This document shows positions 1 to 7,885 of a stretch of DNA of 64,000 bases, piece by piece (within the stretch, counting starts at the first letter, position 1; each line of letters starts with the position of its first letter). The stretch spans positions 1,240,001 to 1,304,000 of the forward strand of contig NZ_CP011253.3 in assembly GCF_000972785.3 (NCBI RefSeq), in the 5' to 3' direction. The notes under the pieces were generated by a model. It was not told the DNA's origin, made no database searches, and saw nothing but the letters and a program-made list of their open reading frames with translations. The stretch is from Pandoraea oxalativorans (GTDB lineage: Bacteria > Pseudomonadota > Gammaproteobacteria > Burkholderiales > Burkholderiaceae). The position numbers and the translations under genes are program-made.

Positions 1-2
1 CG

Positions 3-182
3 CTTGCGATCGGTGCGGGGTCGGTGTTCTTTTGCCACGTCAACGACGCGGGCTTCTGGATGGTGCGCGAGTATTTCGGCCTCAAGCTCAAGGAGACGCT
101 GTGGGTGTGGTCGGTGTTACAGACCATCGTGTCTCTGGTCGGGCTGGCAATGACGTTGCTGCTCTGGCAGTTCCTTGCGTGA
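3..182 (+). CDS. GntP-family gluconate:H+ symporter, C-terminal end (5' truncated by window)
   Basis: Only the last 59 residues are in the window. They read as a membrane-protein terminus with the GntP-family signature GSVFFCHVNDAGFWMV, then a Lys-Glu-Thr loop and a final hydrophobic helix ending LLWQFLA. In this family the segment forms the last transmembrane helices of an inner-membrane proton symporter for gluconate or related sugar acids. The exact substrate cannot be told from this fragment. Confidence 0.85.
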   Translation, partial: LAIGAGSVFFCHVNDAGFWMVREYFGLKLKETLWVWSVLQTIVSLVGLAMTLLLWQFLA

Positions 183-218
183 AAGCTCTGAACCTCATAT
201 AACTTGCGAAGTTGCTTG

Positions 219-239
219 CCCGCCGTCGATGACGGCGGG
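219..239. terminator. GC-rich hairpin after the permease gene
   Basis: A perfect 9-bp stem (CCCGCCGTC / GACGGCGGG) with a 3-nt loop lies 37 bases after the permease stop. There is no T-tract, so it may be only a partial terminator or an mRNA-stabilising hairpin. Confidence 0.5.
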
Positions 240-357
240 ACGCTTGCCTTGGGTATGAGGTGCGTCGCAGGGTCGAGCTGCCGATACCTTTCACGTGACG
301 TAGCAAGGTACAATCTCGGCCATTCCGTTCGTCCTCCTTTTCTCATTGGAGCATGCA

Positions 358-1566
358 TTGGCAAAGGCGAAATCCCCTCGTTTGCAACTCAGCCAATTCG
401 GCCCTATTCAGTCGGCAGACGTCTCCTTTGGCGATTTGACCGTCATCGTCGGTCCTCAGGCGACCGGCAAGAGTATTTTTCTCCAGACGCTCAAGCTGCT
501 GATCGATCGCGATCAGATTCACGACATGTTCAAGCATCACAGCATGTCGTTTGATGGCGATGAGGACGCCTTTCTCGACGCTTTCTATGGTCGTGGGATC
601 GCGGGTGGCTGGTCCGAACGATCCGCCATTTCGTTCGATGGGAAGGCTTGGAATCTGAGAGATTTGGCGCGTCCGAGCAAAGGTAAGACCCGCTATGAGC
701 GCTTGTTCTACATTCCGGCCCAACGCGTGATGAGCCTGCCGAACGGCGTATCGCAGAACTTCGGTACCTTCAATTTCGGCGATCCGTATGTGCTTCGATC
801 CTTCAGTGACGCTGTGCACGATCTGATCCAGAACGACTTCGCGACAATGCGCGAGTTGTTCCCTGCGCCGAACCGCTTGAACGAATCGCTTCGCGAGCCC
901 ATCGCGGAGCAGTTGTTTGGCAGAACGAGCCTCGTTGTCGACAACAGTGAGTTCACCAAGCGCCTGGCACTTCAGGTGCCGGGGCAGGAGAAGCCGCTTG
1001 GGTTTCTTTCATGGTCGGCGGGGCAACGAGAATTCACGCCGATGTTGATGGGCTTGTATTGGCTGTGTACGTCCAAGACTAAACGAAAGTCGGGCAAGAC
1101 GGTGACGCAGACGATCGATTGGGTCGTCATCGAAGAGCCGGAGATGGGGCTGCACCCGAAGGGCATTCAAGCCGTACTGTTGCTGGTACTGGAGCTGCTG
1201 CGTCGCAACTATCGGGTCGTTCTGTCGACCCACACACCGGTTGTTCTGGAAATGGTGTGGGCGCTGCAAGAGCTCAAGAAAAATCAGGCAAGCGAAGCAA
1301 GCGTTCGAAAGCTGTTTGACTTGAGGTCTGTTCCGTACACGAAGGAACTTGCGACCAGTACTCTGGAAAAGGACTTCAAGGTCTACTACTTCGACCGGAA
1401 TTCGTCTGCGCGCGATATTTCGAATCTGGACCCGATGGCGGATGCCATCGAGGAGTCGGAGTGGGGCGGTGTGGTGGGTTTTGCGTCGAAGGCAAATGCG
1501 GCGGTTACAAATGCGGTTCACGCTGCACCCACCAAACAGACTCGCAAGAAGCGCGAGAATCAATGA
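358..1566 (+). CDS. AAA/ABC-type ATPase of a two-gene cassette
   Basis: A protein of about 400 residues with an SMC/OLD-like ABC ATPase layout. The Walker A motif GPQATGKS is near the N-terminus, preceded by the usual 'FGPIQSADVSFGDLTVIVG' strand. A signature-like SAGQRE sits mid-protein, Walker B is VVIEEPEMGLHP at about residues 256-265, and an H-loop reads STHTPVV. Long insertions between these motifs are typical of AAA_15/AAA_21 ATPases found in defence systems. The start is uncertain: TTG at 346 is also open, but TTG at 358 has GGAG six bases upstream, so I chose it. The next gene follows after 21 bp, implying an operon. The tail is rich in Lys/Arg. I infer an ATPase sensor or motor that works with its partner; the biological function is not established. 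Confidence 0.75.
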   Translation: MAKAKSPRLQLSQFGPIQSADVSFGDLTVIVGPQATGKSIFLQTLKLLIDRDQIHDMFKHHSMSFDGDEDAFLDAFYGRGIAGGWSERSAISFDGKAWNLRDLARPSKGKTRYERLFYIPAQRVMSLPNGVSQNFGTFNFGDPYVLRSFSDAVHDLIQNDFATMRELFPAPNRLNESLREPIAEQLFGRTSLVVDNSEFTKRLALQVPGQEKPLGFLSWSAGQREFTPMLMGLYWLCTSKTKRKSGKTVTQTIDWVVIEEPEMGLHPKGIQAVLLLVLELLRRNYRVVLSTHTPVVLEMVWALQELKKNQASEASVRKLFDLRSVPYTKELATSTLEKDFKVYYFDRNSSARDISNLDPMADAIEESEWGGVVGFASKANAAVTNAVHAAPTKQTRKKRENQ

Positions 1567-1587
1567 CACGCGACGCCGACTGATTCG

Positions 1588-2106
1588 ATGGCCAAGACAA
1601 AGAAAGCTGCTGAAAAGGTATCCGAAGCAACCGCCTTTTCCAAAGCGGCGAATGATGCTGACGTGACGCATCATCCAGGGAAGAATGCGCTGGAAGGCAA
1701 ATATCGGGACCTGGTGAGTTTGCATCCTCAGTGCAAACACACAGGGAGCGTGGACCTCGATGGTCACTTTCGCGAAGCTGAGCCAAACTCGCCGAGATGG
1801 GACTATGGTTTAGGGATCGCTACAGGCGGTCAAGAGTATGTTTTCTGGCTTGAGCCGCACCCCGCTTCCAGTACTGGCGAAGTTGCCAGCATGGTGCGCA
1901 AGGCGAAGTGGTTGCAAGCTAAGCTGGCCGAGCCGCCTTTCCGCAGGCTGAAAGAGATGACAAGAATGACGGCCGTTGGCGGGTATAAGCCGCTTCAATG
2001 GGTTTTCACCGGCGATTTGCGAGTGTTGCCGGGCAGCAAGGAAGCAAGGGCGTTGGCCCAAGCTGGGATCGACTTCCCCGCGAGACATACCAAATTGCCG
2101 CGCTGA
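1588..2106 (+). CDS. Hypothetical partner of the ATPase (possible nuclease-like effector)
   Basis: A 172-residue protein with no family I recognise. It has a charged, low-complexity N-terminus (Lys/Ala-rich, about 30 residues) and then a compact domain. Conserved-looking features are SPRWDYGLGIATGGQ, followed by VFWLEPHPAS and a Lys-Trp-Leu helix. The spacing of the acidic residues (Asp, then Glu-x-His on a strand, then Lys) is loosely reminiscent of restriction-endonuclease-like folds, but this is only suggestive. It lies 21 bp after the ATPase gene, so the pair is almost certainly co-transcribed. An insertion sequence begins 63 bp after its stop. Confidence 0.6.
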   Translation: MAKTKKAAEKVSEATAFSKAANDADVTHHPGKNALEGKYRDLVSLHPQCKHTGSVDLDGHFREAEPNSPRWDYGLGIATGGQEYVFWLEPHPASSTGEVASMVRKAKWLQAKLAEPPFRRLKEMTRMTAVGGYKPLQWVFTGDLRVLPGSKEARALAQAGIDFPARHTKLPR

Positions 2107-2161
2107 CGCGGTTGCTCTACGCGCAGCTTGATCAATGCGGTTTTCAGCTCCACCTGACGGC

Positions 2162-2191
2162 ATAAAAAAGGTTCATTGAGCATTACCGGGG
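2162..2191. repeat. Left end of ISL3 element: target duplication plus inverted repeat
   Basis: The 8-bp target duplication ATAAAAAA (2162-2169) abuts the 22-bp terminal inverted repeat starting GGTTCATTGAGCATTA. It matches the right end at 17 of 22 positions. Confidence 0.85.
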
Positions 2192-3476
2192 AAGGCGGCG
2201 CGGATTTTGAGGAAGAAGTATTCCTGGTCTCGGTAGCCGTAGGCGCGCCGCTTAATGACCTTGATAGTGTTGTTAATGCCCTCAACGATGCTGGTGTTTA
2301 GACGATGTCGGCATCTGGCCAGGATGCCATGCAGATAGCCTTTCAGACGCTGAGCGAAGGTGTTCAAGGGGGCTATTCCGCTTTGCTCGGCCTGCTCGCA
2401 CCAGTGGTGCCAGGCTTGTTTTGCCCAGGCAGGTCTTCGGTAGAACCAGAGCCGCTTGAGTTCGTCCCTCAGGACATAGACCGTCAGCAGCGGCTGGTTG
2501 GCTTGCAGCAATTCGTCGAGCCGGACGGCCTGCTGCCGGTCTAGCTTGTCGCGGTTGCGCAATAACAGCCAGCGGCTCGATTTGATGACCCGGCGCGCGG
2601 GACGGTCCTGGCGCAGTTGGTTGGCCTGATCCACGCGCACCCGATCAATGACCTCTCGTCCGTACTTGGCCACGACATGGAACAAGTCATAGACGATCTC
2701 CGCCCGTGGGCAGTGGGCCTGGATTTCTAACTCGTAGGCCGTAGTCATGTCGATGGCTACGGCCTTGATGCGTTGGGCGACCCCACGCGGCAATTGCTCG
2801 AAGAACGCCCGAGCCGTCTCGCGTGAGCGTCCTGGGCCGATCCACAGCACCTGCCTGCTGATCGGATCGACGACTACCGTCGCGTACCGATGCCCTTTAT
2901 GCAGGGCGAACTCGTCCATCGCTAAATACTCGATCCTGGACCAATCCGGTTCGCGCACTGACGCTCGGAGCCGGGCCTTGTCCAGCGTCTTGACGGTATG
3001 CCAACCCAGCTCGAAGAACCTCGCCACCGCCTGCACGTTGCTCGATTGCAGCAATTGGCTGCAGGCCGCCGCAAGCCGATCCGTCACCCGCTGGTAGCGA
3101 CCCAGCCAAGTAAGCCGCTCCAGGCGCGGGCCACCGCATTGCTCACACAACAAGCGCCGGCGTGGAACATGAAGAACAACCCGGTACTCAAATAACGGCA
3201 GATCTCGCACCCGGCGCACCGTGGTCTCATGGACCTGGCGACATCGTGCGCCGCACTGCTCGCACAGCATCACCTTGGCGGTTGGCTTCAAATAGATCGA
3301 CAGCGTGCGCCCTGTGCCCTCGGGCCACTCCACGCGTTCGACGGCATAGCCCTGCCAGCCTCCCAGCGACTCCAGCAGCTTGCGATCCAGCATCTCCACG
3401 CACTCCTGATGGCAAATTCCTGCCATCAAGAGTACGAAAACTTGTCAAATCCCTCCACGCTATTGCGCGATGAACC
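2170..3476 (-). mobile_element. Complete ISL3-family insertion sequence (1,307 bp)
   Basis: The element carries one full-length transposase and imperfect 22-bp terminal inverted repeats (outer tip GGTTCAT on both ends). It is flanked by identical 8-bp direct repeats ATAAAAAA, the duplication size known for ISL3. Everything needed for mobility looks intact, so insertion was probably recent. It landed at the left foot of the hairpin terminator at 3480-3514. Confidence 0.92.
2173..3393 (-). CDS. ISL3-family transposase
   Basis: The 406-residue protein has the ISL3 architecture. An N-terminal zinc-binding region has two Cys-x2-Cys pairs (CEQCGARC and CEQCGGPR). A helix-turn-helix segment follows, and then the DDE catalytic domain with LAMDEFALHKGHRY, AIDMTTAYELEI and the C-terminal SIVEGINNTIK glutamate region. 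I chose ATG at 3393 (MLDRKLLESL) because GGAG motifs lie just upstream. In-frame codons continue to 3429, where a small hairpin (GATGGCA...TGCCATC, about 3409-3428) could dampen read-in transcription. The stop codon overlaps the left inverted repeat. Confidence 0.93.
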   Translation of the reverse strand: MLDRKLLESLGGWQGYAVERVEWPEGTGRTLSIYLKPTAKVMLCEQCGARCRQVHETTVRRVRDLPLFEYRVVLHVPRRRLLCEQCGGPRLERLTWLGRYQRVTDRLAAACSQLLQSSNVQAVARFFELGWHTVKTLDKARLRASVREPDWSRIEYLAMDEFALHKGHRYATVVVDPISRQVLWIGPGRSRETARAFFEQLPRGVAQRIKAVAIDMTTAYELEIQAHCPRAEIVYDLFHVVAKYGREVIDRVRVDQANQLRQDRPARRVIKSSRWLLLRNRDKLDRQQAVRLDELLQANQPLLTVYVLRDELKRLWFYRRPAWAKQAWHHWCEQAEQSGIAPLNTFAQRLKGYLHGILARCRHRLNTSIVEGINNTIKVIKRRAYGYRDQEYFFLKIRAAFPGNAQ

Positions 3477-3484
3477 ATAAAAAA
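3455..3484. repeat. Right end of ISL3 element: inverted repeat plus target duplication
   Basis: Right inverted repeat at 3455-3476 (ending GCGCGATGAACC), followed directly by the second ATAAAAAA copy at 3477-3484. Confidence 0.85.
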
Positions 3485-3514
3485 GCGCGCTGACCTTTCG
3501 GTCGCGCGCTTTTT
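3480..3514. terminator. Bidirectional rho-independent terminator
   Basis: A-tract, then GCGCGC and GACC pairing with GGTC and GCGCGC around a TTTC loop, then a T-tract. It is symmetric, so it can serve the leftward Hsp70 gene ending at 3541 and rightward transcription from the ATPase cassette. The IS target duplication overlaps its left A-tract. Confidence 0.85.
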
Positions 3515-3540
3515 CATTGCGGGGCGAGTGAGACGAGCGA

Positions 3541-4794
3541 TCAGGAAAACACGCGCTTTGCGTGAATGCCCAGACCCAGCGCCACGCTGGCGAGGCGGTC
3601 GCCGAAGACCGGCGTCGCTTTCGGGAAGGCGGCGCACATCGCTCCGGACAGACAACGCAGGCCCGTCGAGCCGCCGGTGAAGTACAGCGCGTCGACATCC
3701 TCGGCGCGCAGCCCGGCGAGCGACGCCGTATGCACGGCACCCGCCGTGATGCTGGCGATTTCGTCACTCACGGCTTCCACCAGACCGGCCTCCGAGAAGG
3801 CCACGCCCAGATCGCGCTCGATGACCGACAGATCGATGCGCGTTCCGCCGCCAGCGGACACGTCGATCTTGGCCTCTTCCGCAAGACCGACCAGCGCGTG
3901 CCCGAGGCGTTGCTCGACCGTGCGCATGAGACGACGGTGATGCGCCGCGTCGGCATACAGATGCGCCGTGAGCGCCAGTTCGCCTACGCGCTTGGGTGTG
4001 TAGACGGTGTTGATCAGGTGCCACGTGGCCAGATCGAAGTAAATCCGATTGGGGACTTCCTTGCCGTCCGGGCCGAGGGCCTTGTAACCGAGTTCGCGCA
4101 GGATAGTCGCCAGCTCGATGCGGCGGTCGAAGTCCGTACCGGCAATGTGCACGCCGTGGTGCGCGAGCACGTCGTCCTTGCGATCCAGATGACGGGCGCG
4201 ATCCGGGCCGACACGTACGAGCGAGAAGTCGGACGTACCGCCGCCGATGTCCACGACCAGCACTTGCTGTTCTTCCGTCAGGCGCGATTCGTAATCGAAT
4301 GCGGCGGCGATCGGTTCGAACTGGAAATGCACGTTCTGGAAGCCGACGTCGCGCGCGCTTTGTTCGAGCGAGCGCTGGGCGGCGGCGTCGGCTTTCGGAT
4401 CGTCGTCGACGAAGAACACCGGACGCCCCATCACGACCTGACGCAGATCGCCGCCGTCCGCCTTCACCGCATGGGTGCGCAGATGACGCAGGAACGTTGC
4501 GATGATGTCGATGTAGCGCATCGCCGAGCCGTTACCGAGGTCGGTGGTGCTTTCGATGAGGGAGGAGCCGAGCAGGCTTTTGAGCGAGCGCATGAGGCGC
4601 CCGTCGTAGCCATCGACGTAATCGGCGACGGCCTGACGCCCGAACGAGGCGCGGCCGCCTTCGTCGGCGTTGAAGAACACGGCGGTGGGCAGCGTGCCGT
4701 AGCCGGCCTCAAGTTCGACCAGACGCATGGCGCTGCCGCCTTTCACGGCGACGGCAGAATTCGAAGTGCCGAAATCGATGGCGCAGAAACTCAT
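3541..4794 (-). CDS. Hsp70-family (YegD-like) ATPase
   Basis: A 417-residue protein with the actin/Hsp70 ATPase fold. It has phosphate-1 motif DFGTSNSAVAV at the N-terminus, phosphate-2 motif VDIGGGTSDFSLV in the middle and adenosine motif FTGGSTGLRCL near the C-terminus. It is far shorter than DnaK (about 640 residues) and lacks the substrate-binding domain, as is normal for the YegD group. ATG at 4794 was chosen because MSFCAIDFG is the family N-terminus; the open frame extends further upstream without homology. It is probably a cytoplasmic chaperone-like ATPase with an unknown client. The gene is monocistronic, ending at the terminator. Confidence 0.9.
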   Translation of the reverse strand: MSFCAIDFGTSNSAVAVKGGSAMRLVELEAGYGTLPTAVFFNADEGGRASFGRQAVADYVDGYDGRLMRSLKSLLGSSLIESTTDLGNGSAMRYIDIIATFLRHLRTHAVKADGGDLRQVVMGRPVFFVDDDPKADAAAQRSLEQSARDVGFQNVHFQFEPIAAAFDYESRLTEEQQVLVVDIGGGTSDFSLVRVGPDRARHLDRKDDVLAHHGVHIAGTDFDRRIELATILRELGYKALGPDGKEVPNRIYFDLATWHLINTVYTPKRVGELALTAHLYADAAHHRRLMRTVEQRLGHALVGLAEEAKIDVSAGGGTRIDLSVIERDLGVAFSEAGLVEAVSDEIASITAGAVHTASLAGLRAEDVDALYFTGGSTGLRCLSGAMCAAFPKATPVFGDRLASVALGLGIHAKRVFS

Positions 4795-4906
4795 GGCGTT
4801 TGCGGCCCGCGCGGGCGAGCCGTAAAAGGTCGGCAGTGTAGCACGGCCGGACGGTCGACCGGATGAACTCGCCTGCACGGCCCGGGAAGTGGGGTTCGCA
4901 GTGATC

Positions 4907-6283
4907 TCATTTGACCGCCGGTTGTGCTGACGGCAACGTGCGAAGACTGCTCACGACCGCCGCCACCGCCGCGAACGCGGCCGCCACGTATAGCGACGCC
5001 CGCGTGCCGTAGCCTTGCGGCGCAACGCTGAATACGAGTGCCACGAGCGCCGCGCCGGTCGTCTGTCCGGTCAGCCGCGCGGTGCCCAGCATGCCGCTCG
5101 CGCCGCCGCTGCGATGGCTCGGCGCGGACATCAGCATCGCGTAATTATTGGGCGACTGGAACAGCCCGAAGCCGAAACCGCACAGCGCCATGCGCCAGAC
5201 GATGTGGAACGTGCCCGGCTGATCGGGCAGCAAGCCGAGCGCGAGCAGACCCAGCGCGAACGCCGCCAGCCCGATTGCACCGAGCAGACCCGGCTTGTAG
5301 TGCTCCAGCAAGCGTCCCGCCATCGGGGCGACGACCACGATGGTGAGCGGCCACGCCGTCATCAGCAGGCCGGTTTGCACGTGATCGAAGCCGAGCGTGT
5401 CCTGAAGGAAGAACGGCAGCGAGACGAACGCGAGCATCTGCGCGCAGAACGACGCCATCGATGTGCAGATCGACAACCCGAAAATCGGAATGCGCAACAG
5501 ATCGACGGGCAGCAACGGTACAGGCTGATTGCGTTGGCGGCGTACGAAGACCGTCCCGATGACGACGGCCGCCGCGATCTCGACGGCGACGAGCCAGCGC
5601 GCCTGACCGTGGCCGAACGAATCGATGCCGGAGATCAGTAGCCCGAACGTCAGCGCGCTCAACAGCGCGCCCGTCCAGTCGAATGGATGCGACGAGCGTG
5701 TGCTGTCCGGCAGCGAGCGCACGGCGATGGCAAACGCAACGATACCCAGCGGCACGTTGATCGCAAAGAGCCACGGCCAGTGCGCGATGGACAGCACGCC
5801 TGCGGCAATCGTCGGCCCGGCGGCGGAGGAGACAGCCACGATCAGCGAGTTGAGGGCGACACCGCGTCCGAGCCAGCGCGACGGGTAGATCGTCTTCACG
5901 AGCGCCGTGTTTACGCTCATGATCCCGGCCGCCCCGAAGCCCTGCGCCACGCGTGCGAGCGTCAGGGTGACGAGCGAGTCGGACAGCGCGCAGGCGAGCG
6001 AGGCGACGGTGAAGAGGGCGAGACCGACCGTGTAGACGCGCCGGTAGCTCACGATTTCGCCGAGTGCGGCGAGCGGCAGCAACGAAATGGTGATGGCGAG
6101 CTGATACGCGTTGACGATCCAGATCGAGGTGGCGGGGCTGGCGTTCAGATCGCGTGCGATGGTCGGCAGTGCGACGTTGGCGATGGCGCTGTCGAGCACA
6201 GACAACGCGATAGCGAGCATGACGGTCGCGACGGCCCAGAGCCGTGCAGGCATGGGCATGCCGTCGGAAAGTGTATTGGACAT
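4907..6283 (-). CDS. MFS transporter, DHA2 (EmrB/QacA) family
   Basis: 458 residues, almost entirely hydrophobic, with the 14-helix drug:H+ antiporter-2 pattern. Motif D1-like LDSAIANVALPTIARDL lies in helix 1. Motif A follows helix 2 in a variant form (LGEIVSYRRVY, where the usual Asp-Arg is replaced), and a motif-C-like glycine-rich stretch is in helix 5. It is an inner-membrane exporter, probably of hydrophobic drugs or solvents. Start at 6283 gives MSNTLSDGMPMPARLW, which precedes the first helix directly; no strong ribosome-binding site is visible. A large inverted repeat 180 bp upstream may be its operator. Confidence 0.9.
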   Translation of the reverse strand: MSNTLSDGMPMPARLWAVATVMLAIALSVLDSAIANVALPTIARDLNASPATSIWIVNAYQLAITISLLPLAALGEIVSYRRVYTVGLALFTVASLACALSDSLVTLTLARVAQGFGAAGIMSVNTALVKTIYPSRWLGRGVALNSLIVAVSSAAGPTIAAGVLSIAHWPWLFAINVPLGIVAFAIAVRSLPDSTRSSHPFDWTGALLSALTFGLLISGIDSFGHGQARWLVAVEIAAAVVIGTVFVRRQRNQPVPLLPVDLLRIPIFGLSICTSMASFCAQMLAFVSLPFFLQDTLGFDHVQTGLLMTAWPLTIVVVAPMAGRLLEHYKPGLLGAIGLAAFALGLLALGLLPDQPGTFHIVWRMALCGFGFGLFQSPNNYAMLMSAPSHRSGGASGMLGTARLTGQTTGAALVALVFSVAPQGYGTRASLYVAAAFAAVAAVVSSLRTLPSAQPAVK

Positions 6284-6459
6284 GAGAGCAGCAGGAGCAT
6301 CGGTCGCCTGTCCGCCGTCCGTCGCGCGGGGTTGCCGCAACCGCAGAGGGTGATGGACGAGGGGGGCGAAGCGGAAAGTGTCATGCTGCCTGAAATCCCG
6401 GGCGGACGGCGGAACGTCGCGCAAAGCCTTGCGGGCAAAGGCGATTATGTCAGCGTCAT

Positions 6460-6501
6460 GTGTTTTATTGTATGAAACTTATATTTCGTCAGATAAAACA
6501 C
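6460..6501. promoter_or_regulatory. Inverted repeat upstream of the MFS gene (candidate operator)
   Basis: GTGTTTTAT at 6460-6468 and its exact complement ATAAAACAC at 6493-6501 are separated by 24 bp of AT-rich DNA. This is unusual in this GC-rich sequence and lies between the P450 stop and the MFS start. I infer a repressor site for the exporter. Confidence 0.5.
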
Positions 6502-6542
6502 AATCGAAGGGCCGCCGTCAGTCGTCTCAAAAAACGTCACGC

Positions 6543-7748
6543 CTACGCGGAAAACCGAGCGATGCGGATATTGCCAAGCGGGTGATACGTGGCGCCGCTC
6601 GCCAGCGACGAAAGGTCTTCGCCAGTTTGGCGTATCGCGTGAACACCGACGGCGGCAATCGTGCTGGCGGGGGAGCGTCCCGGGCAGGCGTGCGCGCCGG
6701 TTCCGAAGGTCCATGCCATGCCATCCGGCGTTGCGCTCGGCGGCGCAGACGCCAGCACGGCAAGAATGGCGTCGCCCGGTGCTAGGGCCTGTTCGCAGAT
6801 GACAGCGGGCGCGTGCAGAAAGCGTCGTGTGTTCTGTACCGGCGGATCGAAACGGATGACGTCGCTGACGGTCTTGATGGCGACGCCGAGGTCTGTCGGA
6901 TCCGCCGACGCGGAGATGCCGTTCGTACCTCGTGCAAGCCGTCGGACGCTGTTAGCGACGAGACCGGCGCAAGCGTCGTGGGTTTGCGTGAAGAGGCCGA
7001 CGACGTTCGCCGTAAGGGCGGCGAAGTCGATACTGTCGTTGCCTGCTGCGCGCCGGGCGACCTCTTGCAGCCAGGTGTCCGAGGCGGCGTCGTTGTCGAG
7101 CCAGCGAGCGGCGCGCAGACGCAGCGCCGCAGCGGCTCGGTGTCCATGCGCCAGCACGTCGGCGCGCGGCGACGGCTTACCGGCTTCCGCCATCGCCGCG
7201 ACCAATGCCCGGACATCTTCATGGACTTCGGTCCATTGCGAGGCGGGCACGCCCAGCAATGCTGCGAGACCGTAAATGGGCTGACGAAAGACGAAGTCGT
7301 CGAGGCGGGCGGCGGGCGCATCTCCGCGCGCGAGGTAGGCGTCGGCGCAGGCGGCCTGACTGGCGTCGTGCAGACGAACGAGCGTGTCCCGGTCGGCGTG
7401 CAGCGTCGCAAGCTGCGCGTTGAGCCAGGGCTTCATCGCCGAATGAGCGGGCCCGTCGTTCATGCGAACGAGCGCCCCGAACCACTCACCCGCAGGGCCG
7501 TCCGCCAACGCGGCAGGCACCACTGCTCCCGCCGGACGTACCCCGCAAGCAGGATGCCCCAATACCTCCGTCAACGCTTCCGGTCCGGCAGCGACCCACA
7601 GGCCGAGCGATGCGTCGAAGCCAAAGGGGCGCCGCGTGGCCAGCGACGTGTAGTACGGATAAGGATCGGGGTGGGTGACGGCTTCCGTCGCATTCGCGGG
7701 AGAGCGGTTGTGCGGCTGCGTGGGCGATGCAAGGGGGGCAAATGACAT
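6543..7748 (-). CDS. Cytochrome P450 (atypical K-helix)
   Basis: 401 residues. The heme-binding loop FGTGAHACPG (Cys about residue 355) is clear, as is the C-terminal strand region. The I-helix segment reads VVGLFTQTHDACAG, a divergent form of the usual A-G-x-D/E-T. The K-helix ExxR motif appears as DVIRFDPPVQNTRR, with Asp in place of the near-invariant Glu; the following PPVQ..R is typical of bacterial soluble P450s. It is a soluble monooxygenase with unknown substrate, and no ferredoxin or reductase gene is adjacent. It is divergent from the ArsR-type gene, which probably controls it. Confidence 0.88.
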   Translation of the reverse strand: MSFAPLASPTQPHNRSPANATEAVTHPDPYPYYTSLATRRPFGFDASLGLWVAAGPEALTEVLGHPACGVRPAGAVVPAALADGPAGEWFGALVRMNDGPAHSAMKPWLNAQLATLHADRDTLVRLHDASQAACADAYLARGDAPAARLDDFVFRQPIYGLAALLGVPASQWTEVHEDVRALVAAMAEAGKPSPRADVLAHGHRAAAALRLRAARWLDNDAASDTWLQEVARRAAGNDSIDFAALTANVVGLFTQTHDACAGLVANSVRRLARGTNGISASADPTDLGVAIKTVSDVIRFDPPVQNTRRFLHAPAVICEQALAPGDAILAVLASAPPSATPDGMAWTFGTGAHACPGRSPASTIAAVGVHAIRQTGEDLSSLASGATYHPLGNIRIARFSA

Positions 7749-7761
7749 GGCGAAGCGCCTC

Positions 7762-7816
7762 TGAAACGTGTCTCGACGGTGTCAAGGATGCGCCATGAGG
7801 CGTCTGCCACGTTTCA
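7762..7816. promoter_or_regulatory. Inverted repeat in the P450/ArsR divergent region
   Basis: TGAAACGTG (7762-7770) and its exact complement CACGTTTCA (7808-7816) lie 37 bp apart between the two divergent start codons. This is a candidate binding site for the adjacent regulator, possibly through DNA looping. A TATACT element at 7851-7856 may be the -10 box of the rightward gene. Confidence 0.5.
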
Positions 7817-7885
7817 TCCTGTCCTGAACTGTTGAACGCACCGTCGGACCTATACTGCGGACATATTCTTCAATGGAGTCCGGAC

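Noticed and set aside
3562..4866. Long forward-strand open frame opposite the Hsp70 gene
   Set aside because: It has no recognisable domain, is Arg/His-rich, and is the antisense shadow of a clear Hsp70-family gene in GC-rich DNA.
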